64,000 nt of DNA from contig CAJURK010000005.1 of NCBI GenBank assembly GCA_910588745.1, positions 19,541-83,540 of the forward strand. Direction: 5' to 3'. A program made the position numbers and the translations under genes. Shown here in pieces: positions 43,238 through 52,793 of the stretch (its first letter is position 1; the number at the start of each line of letters is the position of its first letter). The DNA comes from an uncultured Dorea sp. GTDB lineage: Bacteria; Bacillota; Clostridia; Lachnospirales; Lachnospiraceae. A model generated the notes under the pieces. It was not told the DNA's origin, made no database searches, and saw only the letters and a program-made list of their open reading frames with translations.

Positions 43238-44098
43238 ATGGCATCAGTTGATATTAACACAAAGATGATTACATTACTTGGAGACCCATTGAAGCAGTCG
43301 TTTGCAGCGCAGATGCAGAACAGCGGTTACGAGGCGGCAGGACTGAATATGATTTATTTCTACACAGAAGTAAATAACGAGCATCTGGGAGATGTGGTAA
43401 ACGGAATCCGCCACATGAATTTTGCGGGTTTTGCAGTAACCAAGCCAAATAAAGTAAAGGTACTGCAGTATCTGGATGAATTGGATCCGCTCTGCAAGAA
43501 GATGGGCGCCAGCAATACGGTTGTAAAAACGCCGGAAGGAAAGCTGGTCGGATATAATACGGACGGTATCGGATTTATCAGGTCGATTCAGCAGGACGGC
43601 GGAATCAAAGTTGACGAGAATACATATTTCTGTATCGGAGCCGGCGGCGCAGGACGCGCAATGTGTTCCGCACTTGCTTATTACGGGGCAAAGAAGATTT
43701 ATATCACAGACTTTGTGGAAGAATCCAGCAAGTCGCTGGTAGAGGATATCAACAAGAATTTTGCGCCGGTAGCAGAATATGTTCCCCATGGCGATTTTAC
43801 GAAAGTATCTGAGGTCAGCGTAGTGATGAACGCAAGCGGTATCGGTATGGGAATCCATGTGGGAGAAAATCCGATGCCGAAGGAATACATCGCAGCGGAC
43901 AAGTTCTACTTTGACGCATGCTATAATCCGGACAAGACCCAGTTCCTCCTGGATGCAGAAGCTGTAGGAGCAAAGATTCTGAACGGCCTTGGCATGTCGC
44001 TGTATCAAGGAGCGGCTCAGATCGAGTACTGGACAGGAAAAGAAGCTCCTATTGAGGCCATGAGACAGTGCCTGTTGGACATTATTTCCGGGAAATAA
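43238..44098 (+). CDS. Shikimate/quinate dehydrogenase-like protein
   Basis: A 286-residue member of the AroE superfamily. The catalytic lysine lies in FAVTKPNKVKVLQYLDE and the substrate-domain Asn in MGASNTVVKTPEGKLVGYNTDG. The NAD(P) site is CIGAGGAGRAMCSAL. The usual N-terminal Ser-x-Ser substrate clamp is altered (GDPLKQSFAAQMQN), so the substrate may not be shikimate. The gene stands alone, between a signalling operon and a regulator gene, without other aro genes. An extended -10 (TGATAAAAT, 43191-43199) precedes it. The start has a good AGGAGG site. Confidence 0.88.
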   Translation: MASVDINTKMITLLGDPLKQSFAAQMQNSGYEAAGLNMIYFYTEVNNEHLGDVVNGIRHMNFAGFAVTKPNKVKVLQYLDELDPLCKKMGASNTVVKTPEGKLVGYNTDGIGFIRSIQQDGGIKVDENTYFCIGAGGAGRAMCSALAYYGAKKIYITDFVEESSKSLVEDINKNFAPVAEYVPHGDFTKVSEVSVVMNASGIGMGIHVGENPMPKEYIAADKFYFDACYNPDKTQFLLDAEAVGAKILNGLGMSLYQGAAQIEYWTGKEAPIEAMRQCLLDIISGK

Positions 44099-44138
44099 TG
44101 TGTGAAAAACATTTGATTTGAAAGAGATAGTGCAGGTA

Positions 44139-44192
44139 GTATACAAGCTTCGGGGCAGCCTTAAAATGGCCGCTCCGAAACTTTTTGTATAC
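44139..44192 (+). terminator. Large hairpin after the AroE-like gene
   Basis: GTATACAA (44139-44146) and TTGTATAC (44185-44192) are exact inverted ends, with TTCGGGGC pairing with GCTCCGAA inside. TTTTT lies within the right arm. It is probably a terminator. Confidence 0.6.
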
Positions 44193-44490
44193 AAAGTTAT
44201 GATACAGGGAGAAGGACTGAATTCCTTCATGGCCAAATATGCTTGTTTTGCGGACTTTGCAGTGCAAGAAAAGTCATGCGGACGCCGTATGCAACTGCCA
44301 GTTGACAGATTTGACAGCCTGCTTTCTGGACTGCAACCGGTCGTTGTGCTAATATGAGGCACATGAAGCATACCTTTGTTCTATATTGGAGCGTGTGAAG
44401 AGAAGCGTCTGTTTTTTTCACAAACTTACAGGAGAATATGCTTCCTATACCGGTATAAATAATTTCAGATAAAAGATTAGGAGGATGGAT
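44193..44490. other. Noncoding stretch before the XRE membrane regulator
   Basis: About 300 bases with no convincing gene. Small inverted repeats are present (GAAGGA with TCCTTC near 44212-44229), as is a palindromic ATACCGGTAT near 44448 followed by a TATAAAT box that may be part of the regulator promoter. I see nothing else. Confidence 0.5.
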
Positions 44491-45492
44491 ATGATATTGG
44501 GAGATAAAATTATGAATCTTCGTAAAAAGGCAGGATGGTCTCAGGAAGAGTTGGCGAACCGTTTAAATGTGACGAGGCAGTCGGTTTCAAAATGGGAAAG
44601 CGCACAGTCGATTCCAGATTTGGATAGGGTGATTCAGTTGAGTAGGATTTTTGAGGTATCAACCGATTTCTTATTAAAGGAAGAATTAGAAGAGCCGGAA
44701 TATCTGGCTGAGGAAGTTTGTATTGATTCGGCCGAGCCGGTTAGGCGCGTGTCTATGGAGGAAGCTTCCGAATACTTAAGGCTGCGCAGGGAAACGGCGC
44801 CAAAGATAGCGGCGGGAACATTTTTGTGTATTATTTCGCCGATTTGCCTGCTGATGTTAGGAGCCTTAAGCGAATATTCCATATTAGATATTTCTGAGGA
44901 TATGGCGGGGGGAATTGGCTTATGTCTTCTGCTGATTCCTGTGACGATAGCGGTGGTGTTGTTTTTGTCCTGCGATGCGAAAGTAAAGGCTTATGAGTTT
45001 TTGGATAATGAAATCATTGAAACGGAGTATGGGGTAACCGGTATGATTAGGGACAGGAAGAAGCAGTTCCAGGACACGTATTCCAGTCTGAATACAAAAG
45101 GAACCGTGCTTTGTATCTTGTCTGTAATTCCGCTGTTTCTGGCGGCATGCGTGGATATCGACCTGATTTCTGTAGCGAGTCTGTGCGTGATGTTGGTTAT
45201 TGTAGGAATCGGCTGTATTGCGTTTACTTATGCAGGAGTGATACAGGGTTCTATGGATCGGCTTTTGCAGGAAGGGGATTATACGAAAGAGAAGAAAAAA
45301 AGAAAAGACTGGTTCGGGCCTATCAGCGCCATATACTGGCTGATCGTTACCGCAATGTTTTTCTGGTATACGTACGGACCAGATGGAAACGGACAGGCGA
45401 GATACAGTTGGGTTCTATGGGTGATCGCTGGAGTGCTTTACGGCGCGCTGATTGTTGCAATGAAATTAATAGAGCGGTTTATCAGGAAGTAG
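44491..45492 (+). CDS. XRE regulator with C-terminal membrane spans
   Basis: A 333-residue protein. The N-terminal HTH_3 domain reads [30 protein letters not shown], then [10 protein letters not shown] linker is followed by about six hydrophobic segments (residues 108-175 and 205-325). Lachnospiraceae have many such membrane-anchored XRE proteins. They are thought to respond to envelope or small-molecule signals, but the family role is poorly known. ATG 44491 is favoured over 44485 because AGGAGG at 44479-44484 directly abuts the latter. It is followed by a large nested palindrome that ends the transcript. Confidence 0.9.
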   Translation: MILGDKIMNLRKKAGWSQEELANRLNVTRQSVSKWESAQSIPDLDRVIQLSRIFEVSTDFLLKEELEEPEYLAEEVCIDSAEPVRRVSMEEASEYLRLRRETAPKIAAGTFLCIISPICLLMLGALSEYSILDISEDMAGGIGLCLLLIPVTIAVVLFLSCDAKVKAYEFLDNEIIETEYGVTGMIRDRKKQFQDTYSSLNTKGTVLCILSVIPLFLAACVDIDLISVASLCVMLVIVGIGCIAFTYAGVIQGSMDRLLQEGDYTKEKKKRKDWFGPISAIYWLIVTAMFFWYTYGPDGNGQARYSWVLWVIAGVLYGALIVAMKLIERFIRK

Positions 45493-45510
45493 AATCGATG
45501 AAAGCAAAGA

Positions 45511-45590
45511 GAGCCGGAAACTATTATAATACCCTCGGCGGACAGAGGAATACATGCGTCTTGTCCGCTGAGGGCGAGCCGCTTTGCTTT
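45511..45590. terminator. Nested palindrome between convergent genes
   Basis: The outer arms AAAGCAAAG (45511-45519) and CTTTGCTTT (45582-45590) match exactly. The inner arms CCCTCGGCGGACA and TGTCCGCTGAGGG pair with one G-U. It probably terminates both the XRE gene and the minus-strand ECF gene. Confidence 0.75.
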
Positions 45591-45601
45591 CATTAACTGA
45601 T

Positions 45602-46132
45602 TCATTCATATTTCGTGCGCAGCGCCATCTGATTAATATCAGGAATAGCAATCAGTACCGGATACAGTACGACCGCAATGGCAAGTCCGCTGACACCCTG
45701 GATGAAGTTGGCCGGGATGCTGGCGGCGGCAGACATGCCGTACATCATGGCTTCGCACAGAAAATATCCTCCCGTCACGAATACAATGTCAATGATACCG
45801 CTGAAAACGACCGCCGCATAGCGGCTTTTTTTTGTAGCGCCCATTTTCCGGTAGATCAGTCCGGCAACCAGGGCAACAAGACCTTTGATCACAAATGTAA
45901 TTGGTATATAGATAAAATATCCGCCAAGTAAATCAGCCAGAGCGGAGCCGATCCCGCCTGCAAGAAGTCCCCACGCAGGGCCAAGGACGATGCCGGAGAG
46001 AATGACGACGGCGTCGCCGGGATGGATATATCCGCCGGTTCCCGGAGTGGGAATTCGGATAGACATGGTAGCGATGCATGCAAGCGATGCAAATAGCGCT
46101 GACATAACGGTTTTCTTTAGAGTTGTGTTCAT
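45602..46132 (-). CDS. ECF transporter S component (substrate-specific subunit)
   Basis: A 176-residue integral membrane protein with about six spans and the features of energy-coupling-factor S subunits. These are a short N-terminal ALFASLACIATM span bearing the alanine-type interaction surface and the conserved PTPGTGGYIHPGDAVVILSG loop. LGPAWGLLAGGIGSALADLLGG then forms the binding region. Such subunits import vitamins using a shared EcfAAT module, which is not encoded here. The vitamin cannot be named from sequence. A structured leader RNA upstream may report the ligand. It lies 120 bases downstream of the MATE gene on the same strand. Confidence 0.9.
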   Translation of the reverse strand: MNTTLKKTVMSALFASLACIATMSIRIPTPGTGGYIHPGDAVVILSGIVLGPAWGLLAGGIGSALADLLGGYFIYIPITFVIKGLVALVAGLIYRKMGATKKSRYAAVVFSGIIDIVFVTGGYFLCEAMMYGMSAAASIPANFIQGVSGLAIAVVLYPVLIAIPDINQMALRTKYE

Positions 46133-46149
46133 GATATAACCTTCTTTCC

Positions 46150-46232
46150 TGATTTTTTAGTATGTTGTACCGCGGTTTTTCCTGATAAACAGGAACCTTA
46201 CTGGCAGCTACTTCATACTGTACTACCAGAGT
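46150..46232 (-). promoter_or_regulatory. Structured leader RNA of the ECF S-component gene (riboswitch candidate)
   Basis: On the minus strand, AGTATG and CATACT can pair across the region. GGTT-CCTG-TTTAT-CAGG-AAA-AACC forms an internal stem, and CTGG pairs with CCAG. An A-rich stretch follows before the ribosome site. The folding is plausible, but no known riboswitch consensus matches well. THF is a possibility worth testing because folate S components often carry that class. Confidence 0.35.
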
Positions 46233-46252
46233 GGATTAGAATAAAGAGCCAA

Positions 46253-47590
46253 TCATAGAAGAGTTGGCCGGGCCAGTTTGAGATAATAAAGCATTCCCAC
46301 CATGTCTGCCAGAATCCATCCGATGGGAATTGCCCACCAGATTCCGACGACGCCCACGGACGGTATGGAGGAGAGAAGGTAAGCCAGCAGAACCCGCGTA
46401 CCCAAAGAAACTACGGTGAGAGCCACGGACATCGCCGGAACTGCAAGAGCCCGGTACAGGCCGTATAGGAGAAACAGGCAGCCAATTCCCCAGTAAAAGG
46501 CTCCTTCAATATGGAGATAACGGATTCCTTCCCTAATAATCTCGGATTCGTTTTTGCTGACAAACAATTCCATCAAAGGACGCGCAAATATCCACACCGC
46601 GCCGGATATCAGGATGCCAAACAGAGAAGACGCAAAGACGGCGCTCTTTAACCCTTTTCGGATACGGTCTGTGTTGCCGGCGCCGTAATTTTGTGCAATA
46701 AATGTGGAAAATGCATTGCCGAAGTCCTGCACCGGCATGTAGGCGAAGGCGTCGATTTTTACCGCCGCCGCGAAGGCGGCCATGATGCCTGTGCCGAAGC
46801 TGTTGACCAGCCCCTGCACCATTAGGATGCCCAAGTTCATTACGGACTGCTGGATGCAGGTCATGACAGAGAAATTGGCAATTTCCTTCATACATTCCCA
46901 CCGGATTCGGCAGCCGCGCAGGATGCCTTGGAACTGCGGGCTTCGGATTAAGGTATAGGCGGCGATGCCGACGCCGGATAGATACTGGGAGATTACGGTA
47001 GCTTCCGCCGCGCCAGAAACGCCGCGCTTTAATGCCAGTACAAACAGCAGATCAAGGACGATATTCAGGATCGCGCACGCGGCCAGAAAAATTAAAGGCG
47101 CTATGGAGTTGCCGATTGCCCGCAGAAAAGAGGCAAAATAATTATAGAGAAACGTAGCGGCGATGCCTGCAAAAATCACGGCCAGGTATTCCCGCATGAG
47201 TCCCCAGACTTCATCCGGCACCTGAAGAAGAACGCGAAATTTGTTTAGGGTAAGGAAAGCGAGGATATTCAGCAGAAGCGTCATCCCCGCTATGAGAACG
47301 AAGGAGGTTCGGATGCACTCCCGCAGTCCTTCGGCGTCTTGCCTGCCGAACCGGATCGAGAATACAGCGCCGCTTCCCATGCAGAGTCCCAGCAGGATTG
47401 AGGTTAGAAAAGTCATCAATGTAAAAGAAGAACCTACGGCTGCAAGCGCGTCGGCTCCTAAAAATTTTCCGACGATCAAAGTGTCGGCGATATTGTAGCA
47501 CTGCTGAAGTAGATTTCCTAAAATCATAGGAACTGCAAACAACAGCATAGACCGCATGACGGGTCCCTTTGTCAAACTCAAATTCATCAT
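46253..47590 (-). CDS. MATE family efflux transporter
   Basis: A 445-residue protein with 12 predicted spans and the MATE duplication. The N-half has MILGNLLQQCYNIADTLIVGKFLG and DALAAVGSSFTLMTFL, and the C-half has YMPVQDFGNAFSTFIAQNYGAG. Such proteins export cationic drugs or toxins using Na+ or H+ gradients. It is transcribed divergently from the PAS hybrid kinase at 47887 across a 296-base gap. Within that gap I see only AT-rich promoter-like sequence (GGTAAAATAAA near 47812). Confidence 0.94.
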   Translation of the reverse strand: MMNLSLTKGPVMRSMLLFAVPMILGNLLQQCYNIADTLIVGKFLGADALAAVGSSFTLMTFLTSILLGLCMGSGAVFSIRFGRQDAEGLRECIRTSFVLIAGMTLLLNILAFLTLNKFRVLLQVPDEVWGLMREYLAVIFAGIAATFLYNYFASFLRAIGNSIAPLIFLAACAILNIVLDLLFVLALKRGVSGAAEATVISQYLSGVGIAAYTLIRSPQFQGILRGCRIRWECMKEIANFSVMTCIQQSVMNLGILMVQGLVNSFGTGIMAAFAAAVKIDAFAYMPVQDFGNAFSTFIAQNYGAGNTDRIRKGLKSAVFASSLFGILISGAVWIFARPLMELFVSKNESEIIREGIRYLHIEGAFYWGIGCLFLLYGLYRALAVPAMSVALTVVSLGTRVLLAYLLSSIPSVGVVGIWWAIPIGWILADMVGMLYYLKLARPTLL

Positions 47591-47886
47591 AAGCCACCTA
47601 GAAATTCTTATTTTACTGCACAGGTTTACCTTTTAGTTCGTTTGCGGCGCCAAACGGTAAAGCGTCGGCGTATATAGAAAAACTGTAAGCCTGATTATAG
47701 CAAGTCGACGGGGAGAAGTCAATTGTCTTGCCAGTTACGATACGAATAAGCGGCATATTCAAATTGTAATATCTTTTGTAATCTTATTTCCCACAACTGC
47801 TTCTGTTTATGGTAAAATAAATACGAGTGATTGTTTATCAGCTATTACAGAGAGATGAACTTATAACATGAAGCGAGGTATAGATA

Positions 47887-49998
47887 ATGAAAATGCAAGG
47901 AAAAGAGGATCTGCTTTTAATTCTGAATGAAGAGACATTTCCTATTATAGAACAGATTACGATGGGTATGCCGGGGGTATTTTTTGTCTATCATGCAGAG
48001 GGAGACAAAGAACTGATCTATGCAAACCAGGCTCTTGTTCATCTATATGGCTGTGAGACACTGGAGGAATTTAAAGAATTTACAGGTTATACATTTCGTG
48101 GATTGGTTCACCCGGACGATGTGGAGATGGTGGAAGAAAGTATCGCATATCAGATCGCGACGGATGAGAACCGTCTGGATTATGTGGAATATCGGATTAT
48201 CCGAAAGGATGGAAGAATTAACTGGGTCGAAGATTACGGACATTTTGTACAGACAGAAACCTATGGAGACGTCTTCTATGTGTTTCTCGAGGATGCGACA
48301 GAAAGGTATCTGAAGATGCAGAAGGCGGCGGAGGTAGAAGCGCTTCTGCAGGAAAAGAGAGAAGCATTAGAGGAATTGGAGCATGAGACAACCTCTCTTC
48401 GGATTGTCCATGAGATTATGGAATCCGGTATGTGGAGCATGGAATTTGATGAGCGCGGCAGTATGGAGAGCGTACTGTGGAGCGAAGAATTCCGCCGGAT
48501 GATAGGATATAAGGATGAGAAGGATTTTCCCAACCGGCTGGAATCCTGGTCGGAACTGATTCATGAGGAAGATAAAGAAGATGTTCTGAACGAATATTAC
48601 GGCACGATTGAAGATTATACCGGAAACAAGATTTTTGATGTGGAATATCGGCTGCTTACAAAAGACAGAGGGTATCGGTGGTTCCGTACCACAGGAAAGC
48701 TGTCCAGACAGGAGGACGGGACTCCGATTTCTTATATTGGAATGTTTATTGATATTACGGAGAACAAGAAGAAGGATCGTGAGTTACAGGAACAGAGAGA
48801 GCTTTTAGAAGAAGCGTTGGAACATGCGCAGCGTTCCAATCTGGCGAAAACGATTTTCCTGAACAATATGTCCCACGATATTCGGACGCCTATGAACGCA
48901 ATTATTGGGTTTACCAGTCTTGCGACTTCTCGGATTAACGATACGCCGGCAGTCAAGGATTATCTGTCAAAGATTATGACCGCCAGCAGGCATTTGCTGT
49001 CGTTGATTAATGATGTGCTTGATATGAGCCGCATTGAGAGCGGGAAAGTGCAGTTAGAGGAAAAGGAGTGCGCGCTTTCGGATATTATTCAGGATTTGGA
49101 AACGATGGTTCAGGCGGATGTAAAAGCGGGACAGATCGATTTTCAAATTGAAACAAAAGATATAGTAAATGAGAGATTTATCTGCGATAAACGACGGCTG
49201 CATCAAGTGCTGCTGAACGTGGTCAGCAATGCTGTAAAATTTACGTTTCCGAAGGGCACGGTTCGTCTTTTTATTTCAGAAAAGAAAGACGCTTCCATGG
49301 GGGGCGCGTCTTATGAATTCCGTGTTCGGGATACCGGAATCGGCATGAGTCCGGAATTTCTAAAATATATCTTTGAGCCATTTGAAAGAGAGCGGACTTC
49401 AACAGTCAGCGGAATTCAAGGCACCGGGCTTGGGATGGCGATTACCAAGGGGATCGTGGATATGATGAGGGGGACCATTACAGTAGAAAGCCGGGCTGGA
49501 AAAGGAACCGAATTTGTGATATCTCTGCTTTTCCGACTGCCGGATCGTATACACGGCGCAGAGGAACCGTACATAGAAGGCGGCGAGGCCGCGGCGGAAA
49601 GAGGCGTGGATTTGTCTGAAATGGGTTCAGGCAAAACAGTGCTTCTTGCAGAGGATAACGAACTGAACCAGGAAATTGCGATGGCGATTTTAGAAGAAAG
49701 AGGTTTCACTGTAGACACAGCGTTTGACGGTTCTATAGCTGTTGAAAAAGTAAAGACATCGCCGCCGGGAACCTATGATTTGATTCTGATGGATATTCAA
49801 ATGCCTAAGATGGACGGTTATGAAGCCGCTAAGAGAATTCGGAAGCTGGAAGGAACGCAGTCCGGAATACCGATCTATGCAATGACGGCGAATGCATTTG
49901 ATGAGGATAAAAAACAGGCGCTGAAAGCGGGGATGAACGGACATATCGGGAAACCCATTGAGATGGATAAGCTGAACGATATTTTGAGAAGTTTGTAA
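47887..49998 (+). CDS. PAS-domain hybrid histidine kinase with receiver
   Basis: A 703-residue soluble hybrid kinase with no membrane span. The first PAS domain covers about residues 20-145 ([21 protein letters not shown], then [10 protein letters not shown]), a coiled linker follows, and the second PAS lies at about 175-295 ([20 protein letters not shown]). HisKA carries His330 ([14 protein letters not shown]). The HATPase has [14 protein letters not shown] and GTGLGMAIT. The C-terminal receiver has Asp636 ([13 protein letters not shown]). It lacks an Hpt, so it may relay to partners such as the Hpt-bearing kinase at 37794. The PAS ligand is unknown. Confidence 0.93.
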   Translation: MKMQGKEDLLLILNEETFPIIEQITMGMPGVFFVYHAEGDKELIYANQALVHLYGCETLEEFKEFTGYTFRGLVHPDDVEMVEESIAYQIATDENRLDYVEYRIIRKDGRINWVEDYGHFVQTETYGDVFYVFLEDATERYLKMQKAAEVEALLQEKREALEELEHETTSLRIVHEIMESGMWSMEFDERGSMESVLWSEEFRRMIGYKDEKDFPNRLESWSELIHEEDKEDVLNEYYGTIEDYTGNKIFDVEYRLLTKDRGYRWFRTTGKLSRQEDGTPISYIGMFIDITENKKKDRELQEQRELLEEALEHAQRSNLAKTIFLNNMSHDIRTPMNAIIGFTSLATSRINDTPAVKDYLSKIMTASRHLLSLINDVLDMSRIESGKVQLEEKECALSDIIQDLETMVQADVKAGQIDFQIETKDIVNERFICDKRRLHQVLLNVVSNAVKFTFPKGTVRLFISEKKDASMGGASYEFRVRDTGIGMSPEFLKYIFEPFERERTSTVSGIQGTGLGMAITKGIVDMMRGTITVESRAGKGTEFVISLLFRLPDRIHGAEEPYIEGGEAAAERGVDLSEMGSGKTVLLAEDNELNQEIAMAILEERGFTVDTAFDGSIAVEKVKTSPPGTYDLILMDIQMPKMDGYEAAKRIRKLEGTQSGIPIYAMTANAFDEDKKQALKAGMNGHIGKPIEMDKLNDILRSL

Positions 49999-50162
49999 AT
50001 GCATGCCTGCGGAGTTCTTTGCAAGCGAGGGTGTAGAAGAATAACCGACCCTAGAAAGAGACAGGGTGGGAATCTGAAAGAATCGGGTTCTCATCCTGTG
50101 CGTTGTTTATGCAGCTTACATCCCCGCAATCTTGCTGTTAGAAAAGAAAGGAAGGAATATTC

Positions 50163-50861
50163 ATGAAGATACTGCTTATTGAGGACGACGTAGAAATCAG
50201 CGGCATGCTGAAAAAATATCTTGAAACGGAAGGGTTTGAGGTGGCGGCCGCCTATGACGGAGAATGCGCCTGCAACAAGTTTTTTGAAGACCAATACAGC
50301 CTTGTGCTGCTTGACCTTATGATTCCGAAAAGAAGCGGGATGGAAGTATTGAATATTATCAGGGAAAAAAGTATGGTGCCAATCATTATCCTGTCTGCAA
50401 AAGACACGGATTCCGACAAGTCTTTAGGGCTGGGTCTTGGGGCGGACGACTATGTTACAAAACCTTTTTCCGTGACGGAAGTGCTGGCCAGAATCAAAGC
50501 AAATATCAGAAGGAGTACACAGTACGCGGCCGCAGGAACTGAGGAAGCATGCAGCGTAACAAGGGGAGAGCTTGCGATCAACCCCAACGATTATTCCATA
50601 TTGAAACGAGGGGAAAAAATAGAACTGACAGCGAAGGAATTTGAAATTATGAAGCTGTTTATGAAACACCCTAAAAAAGTTTACACCAAAGAGCAGATAT
50701 ACTCTTCCGTATGGAAAGACGCCTATATGGGGGATGAAAATGCCGTCAACGTCCATATCAGCAGACTGCGGAACAAAATCGAGGACAATCCCCGCAGTCC
50801 GAAGTACATTATTACCGTCTGGGGCATTGGATATAAATTGGGGGAGGCCGATGAGCGATAA
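50163..50861 (+). CDS. OmpR-family response regulator (BcrR/VanR-like module)
   Basis: A 232-residue DNA-binding regulator. The receiver has IEDDVE, Asp51 (LVLLDLMIPKRSG), LSAKDTDSDK and VTKPFS. The C-terminal winged helix reads IELTAKEFEIMKLFMKHPKKVYT, then NVHISRLRNKIEDN. The ATG is behind GAAAGGAAGG. The stop lies inside the start of the kinase gene (11-base overlap). It is probably the activator of the BcrA-type ABC genes that follow. A GC-rich hairpin without T-run lies upstream (about 50072-50103). Confidence 0.93.
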   Translation: MKILLIEDDVEISGMLKKYLETEGFEVAAAYDGECACNKFFEDQYSLVLLDLMIPKRSGMEVLNIIREKSMVPIIILSAKDTDSDKSLGLGLGADDYVTKPFSVTEVLARIKANIRRSTQYAAAGTEEACSVTRGELAINPNDYSILKRGEKIELTAKEFEIMKLFMKHPKKVYTKEQIYSSVWKDAYMGDENAVNVHISRLRNKIEDNPRSPKYIITVWGIGYKLGEADER

Positions 50862-51837
50862 GACAATTATTTTTTTTCTGGTTTGTTTCATACTATTGCT
50901 GCTGGCAGCCGCAGGTTATCAGCAGTTTGCATTTCGGAAAGGAATACAGGCACAACTGGAAACAATCGGCAGGAAGCTGCAGGATATATTAGAAAGCGGC
51001 AGCGACGAAAAGGTCATGGCGTTTACAGACAATAAAGTTTTGATGGATTTGTGCGGCCAGATCAACCGGGTGCTTTTGGACAGGCAGAAAATAAAGACCG
51101 ATTACAGGAGGCAGGAACTGCACACAAAGAAAATGCTTGCAAATATCTCGCATGATATAAAGACGCCGTTAACCGTTATTTTGGGTTACTTAGAGATTAT
51201 GCGTCTGGAACATGCGGAAGATGAAACGCTGCGGAAAGTGGAAGCAAAAGCGAAACAGGTTATGGAATTGATCAACCAGTTTTTTACGCTTGCAAAACTG
51301 GAAGCCGGAGATATGGCTCTTGAATTGACTAAGATCAATATCGGCGAATTGTGCAGGGAGAATATACTTGGCTTCTATGAACTGCTGCTCCAAAAAGAAT
51401 TTGAAGTAGATTTGTCTATCCCGGAAGAGAAAATGTTTGTGCTGGGCGAACGGGAATCCATAGACAGGATTTTGAATAACCTGCTGTCAAATGCAATACG
51501 TTACGGCAGCGACGGAAAATATATAGGTCTGTTCCTGCATGAAGAAGCAGAGTATATCCATATAGACATTGCGGATCAGGGGAAAGGAATCGGAAAGGCG
51601 TTCTCAGAGCGTGTATTTGACAGGCTCTATACAATGGAAGATTCCCGCAGCCGCCAGATACAGGGGAACGGATTGGGCCTCACCATTGCCAGAAATCTTG
51701 CGAAGCAGATGGGCGGCGATATTTTGTTGGAAAGCGAACCGGATGTAAGAACCGTATTTACAGTGAAATTAAAAAAAATATGCGCAGCCAAGATGAAAGA
51801 AATTTGTAAGAATTATTCAAGAGTTTTGAAAAATTAA
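50851..51837 (+). CDS. Sensor histidine kinase (BceS/VanS-like small kinase)
   Basis: A 328-residue kinase. One N-terminal span (FFLVCFILLLLAAAGYQQFAF) is followed by a helical linker, then HisKA with His101 (NISHDIKTPLTVIL) and the HATPase with LLSNAIRYG, DQGKGIG and GNGLGLTIA. It lacks an extracellular sensor, as with kinases that sense through a transporter. ATG 50851 has GGGGGAGG before it. A longer frame from 50734 runs inside the regulator gene and is rejected. It is followed 35 bases later by an ABC ATPase. Confidence 0.93.
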   Translation: MSDKTIIFFLVCFILLLLAAAGYQQFAFRKGIQAQLETIGRKLQDILESGSDEKVMAFTDNKVLMDLCGQINRVLLDRQKIKTDYRRQELHTKKMLANISHDIKTPLTVILGYLEIMRLEHAEDETLRKVEAKAKQVMELINQFFTLAKLEAGDMALELTKINIGELCRENILGFYELLLQKEFEVDLSIPEEKMFVLGERESIDRILNNLLSNAIRYGSDGKYIGLFLHEEAEYIHIDIADQGKGIGKAFSERVFDRLYTMEDSRSRQIQGNGLGLTIARNLAKQMGGDILLESEPDVRTVFTVKLKKICAAKMKEICKNYSRVLKN

Positions 51838-51872
51838 GCTGCTAGAATGGTTTTTGAAAGGAGGCGGAGAAT

Positions 51873-52793
51873 ATGCCAGATATTTTACAGACAAATCGAT
51901 TAACAAAGACCATTGACGGCAGGGATTTAGTGAAAAACGTAAATATACACGTGAAAAAGGGGGAAATTTACGGATTTTTAGGGCCGAATGGAGCCGGCAA
52001 GACAACCGTAATGAAGATGATTACCAATTTATGGAAGCCGACGGCAGGGGAAGTATTGCTGTTTGGGAAAAGACTCACGCATTCTTCGTATGAAGAGCTG
52101 AAACGAATGGGAATCATGATAGAATTTCCCAGCTTTTATGAGCATATGAGCGGAACGGATAATCTGCAGCTCCATTGTGAGTATATGGGGTATTATACTC
52201 CCGGCAGCGTGGAGAATGCCCTTGAAATGTTAGGTTTATCGGACGCTGCGAAAAAGCCGGTGAAAAGTTATTCATTAGGCATGAAACAGCGTTTGGGAAT
52301 TGCCCGCTCGATTCTATGTAAGCCGGAACTTCTGGTGCTTGACGAGCCGACAAACGGACTGGACCCGGCCGGGATCAAACAGATTCGGGAGCTGTTCCGG
52401 ATGCTGTGTACGGAATATGGAATTACGATTATGATATCCAGCCATATGCTTTCAGAAGTGGAAAGCATCGCGGATACGATCGGGGTCATCCATCAAGGAA
52501 CTATGAGGAAAGAGATTTCCATGAGGGATATTTCCGAAAGGAATACAGCCTATATCGAACTTGCTGTGGGTGATTCCGGGAAAGCGGCGTATATTCTGGC
52601 GGATCAATTAGGGCTGGAGCATTTCAAAGTGTTGGACGGGCGTCAAATCCGCATTTACGAAGCAGGAATCGACACCAATGAGATTGCAAGGGCATTGGCG
52701 GTACAAGGAGCCGAGATCAGAGCCATCGGCGCAAAGGCAGAAAACCTTGAGGATTACTTCTTAAAGCTGACAGAAGGGGGAGCGAGACCGTGA
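51873..52793 (+). CDS. ABC transporter ATP-binding protein, BcrA/lantibiotic-immunity type
   Basis: A 306-residue ATPase of the BcrA/LanF group. Walker A is GPNGAGKTT, the Q-loop precedes MIEFPSFYEHMSG, the signature is SYSLGMKQRLGIARSI, and Walker B is LLVLDEPTNGLDPAG. The H-loop is in ISSHMLSE. The C-terminal 80 residues form the regulatory extension common in BcrA proteins. The ATG has GGAGGCGGAG before it. It ends by overlapping the permease start (GTGA). With the TCS upstream this is a bacitracin- or lantibiotic-resistance type module. Confidence 0.94.
   Translation: MPDILQTNRLTKTIDGRDLVKNVNIHVKKGEIYGFLGPNGAGKTTVMKMITNLWKPTAGEVLLFGKRLTHSSYEELKRMGIMIEFPSFYEHMSGTDNLQLHCEYMGYYTPGSVENALEMLGLSDAAKKPVKSYSLGMKQRLGIARSILCKPELLVLDEPTNGLDPAGIKQIRELFRMLCTEYGITIMISSHMLSEVESIADTIGVIHQGTMRKEISMRDISERNTAYIELAVGDSGKAAYILADQLGLEHFKVLDGRQIRIYEAGIDTNEIARALAVQGAEIRAIGAKAENLEDYFLKLTEGGARP

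Noticed and set aside
44118..44357. 79-residue plus-strand frame after the AroE-like gene
   Set aside because: It runs through the terminator-like hairpin and has no ribosome site or family likeness.
43274..44371. 365-residue minus-strand frame covering the AroE-like gene
   Set aside because: It is fully antisense to a clear dehydrogenase with no motif, and the start region lies in noncoding DNA without a ribosome site.
50734..50850. N-terminal extension of the kinase at 50851
   Set aside because: These codons lie inside the regulator gene and give a sequence unlike any kinase. ATG 50851 has a strong ribosome site.
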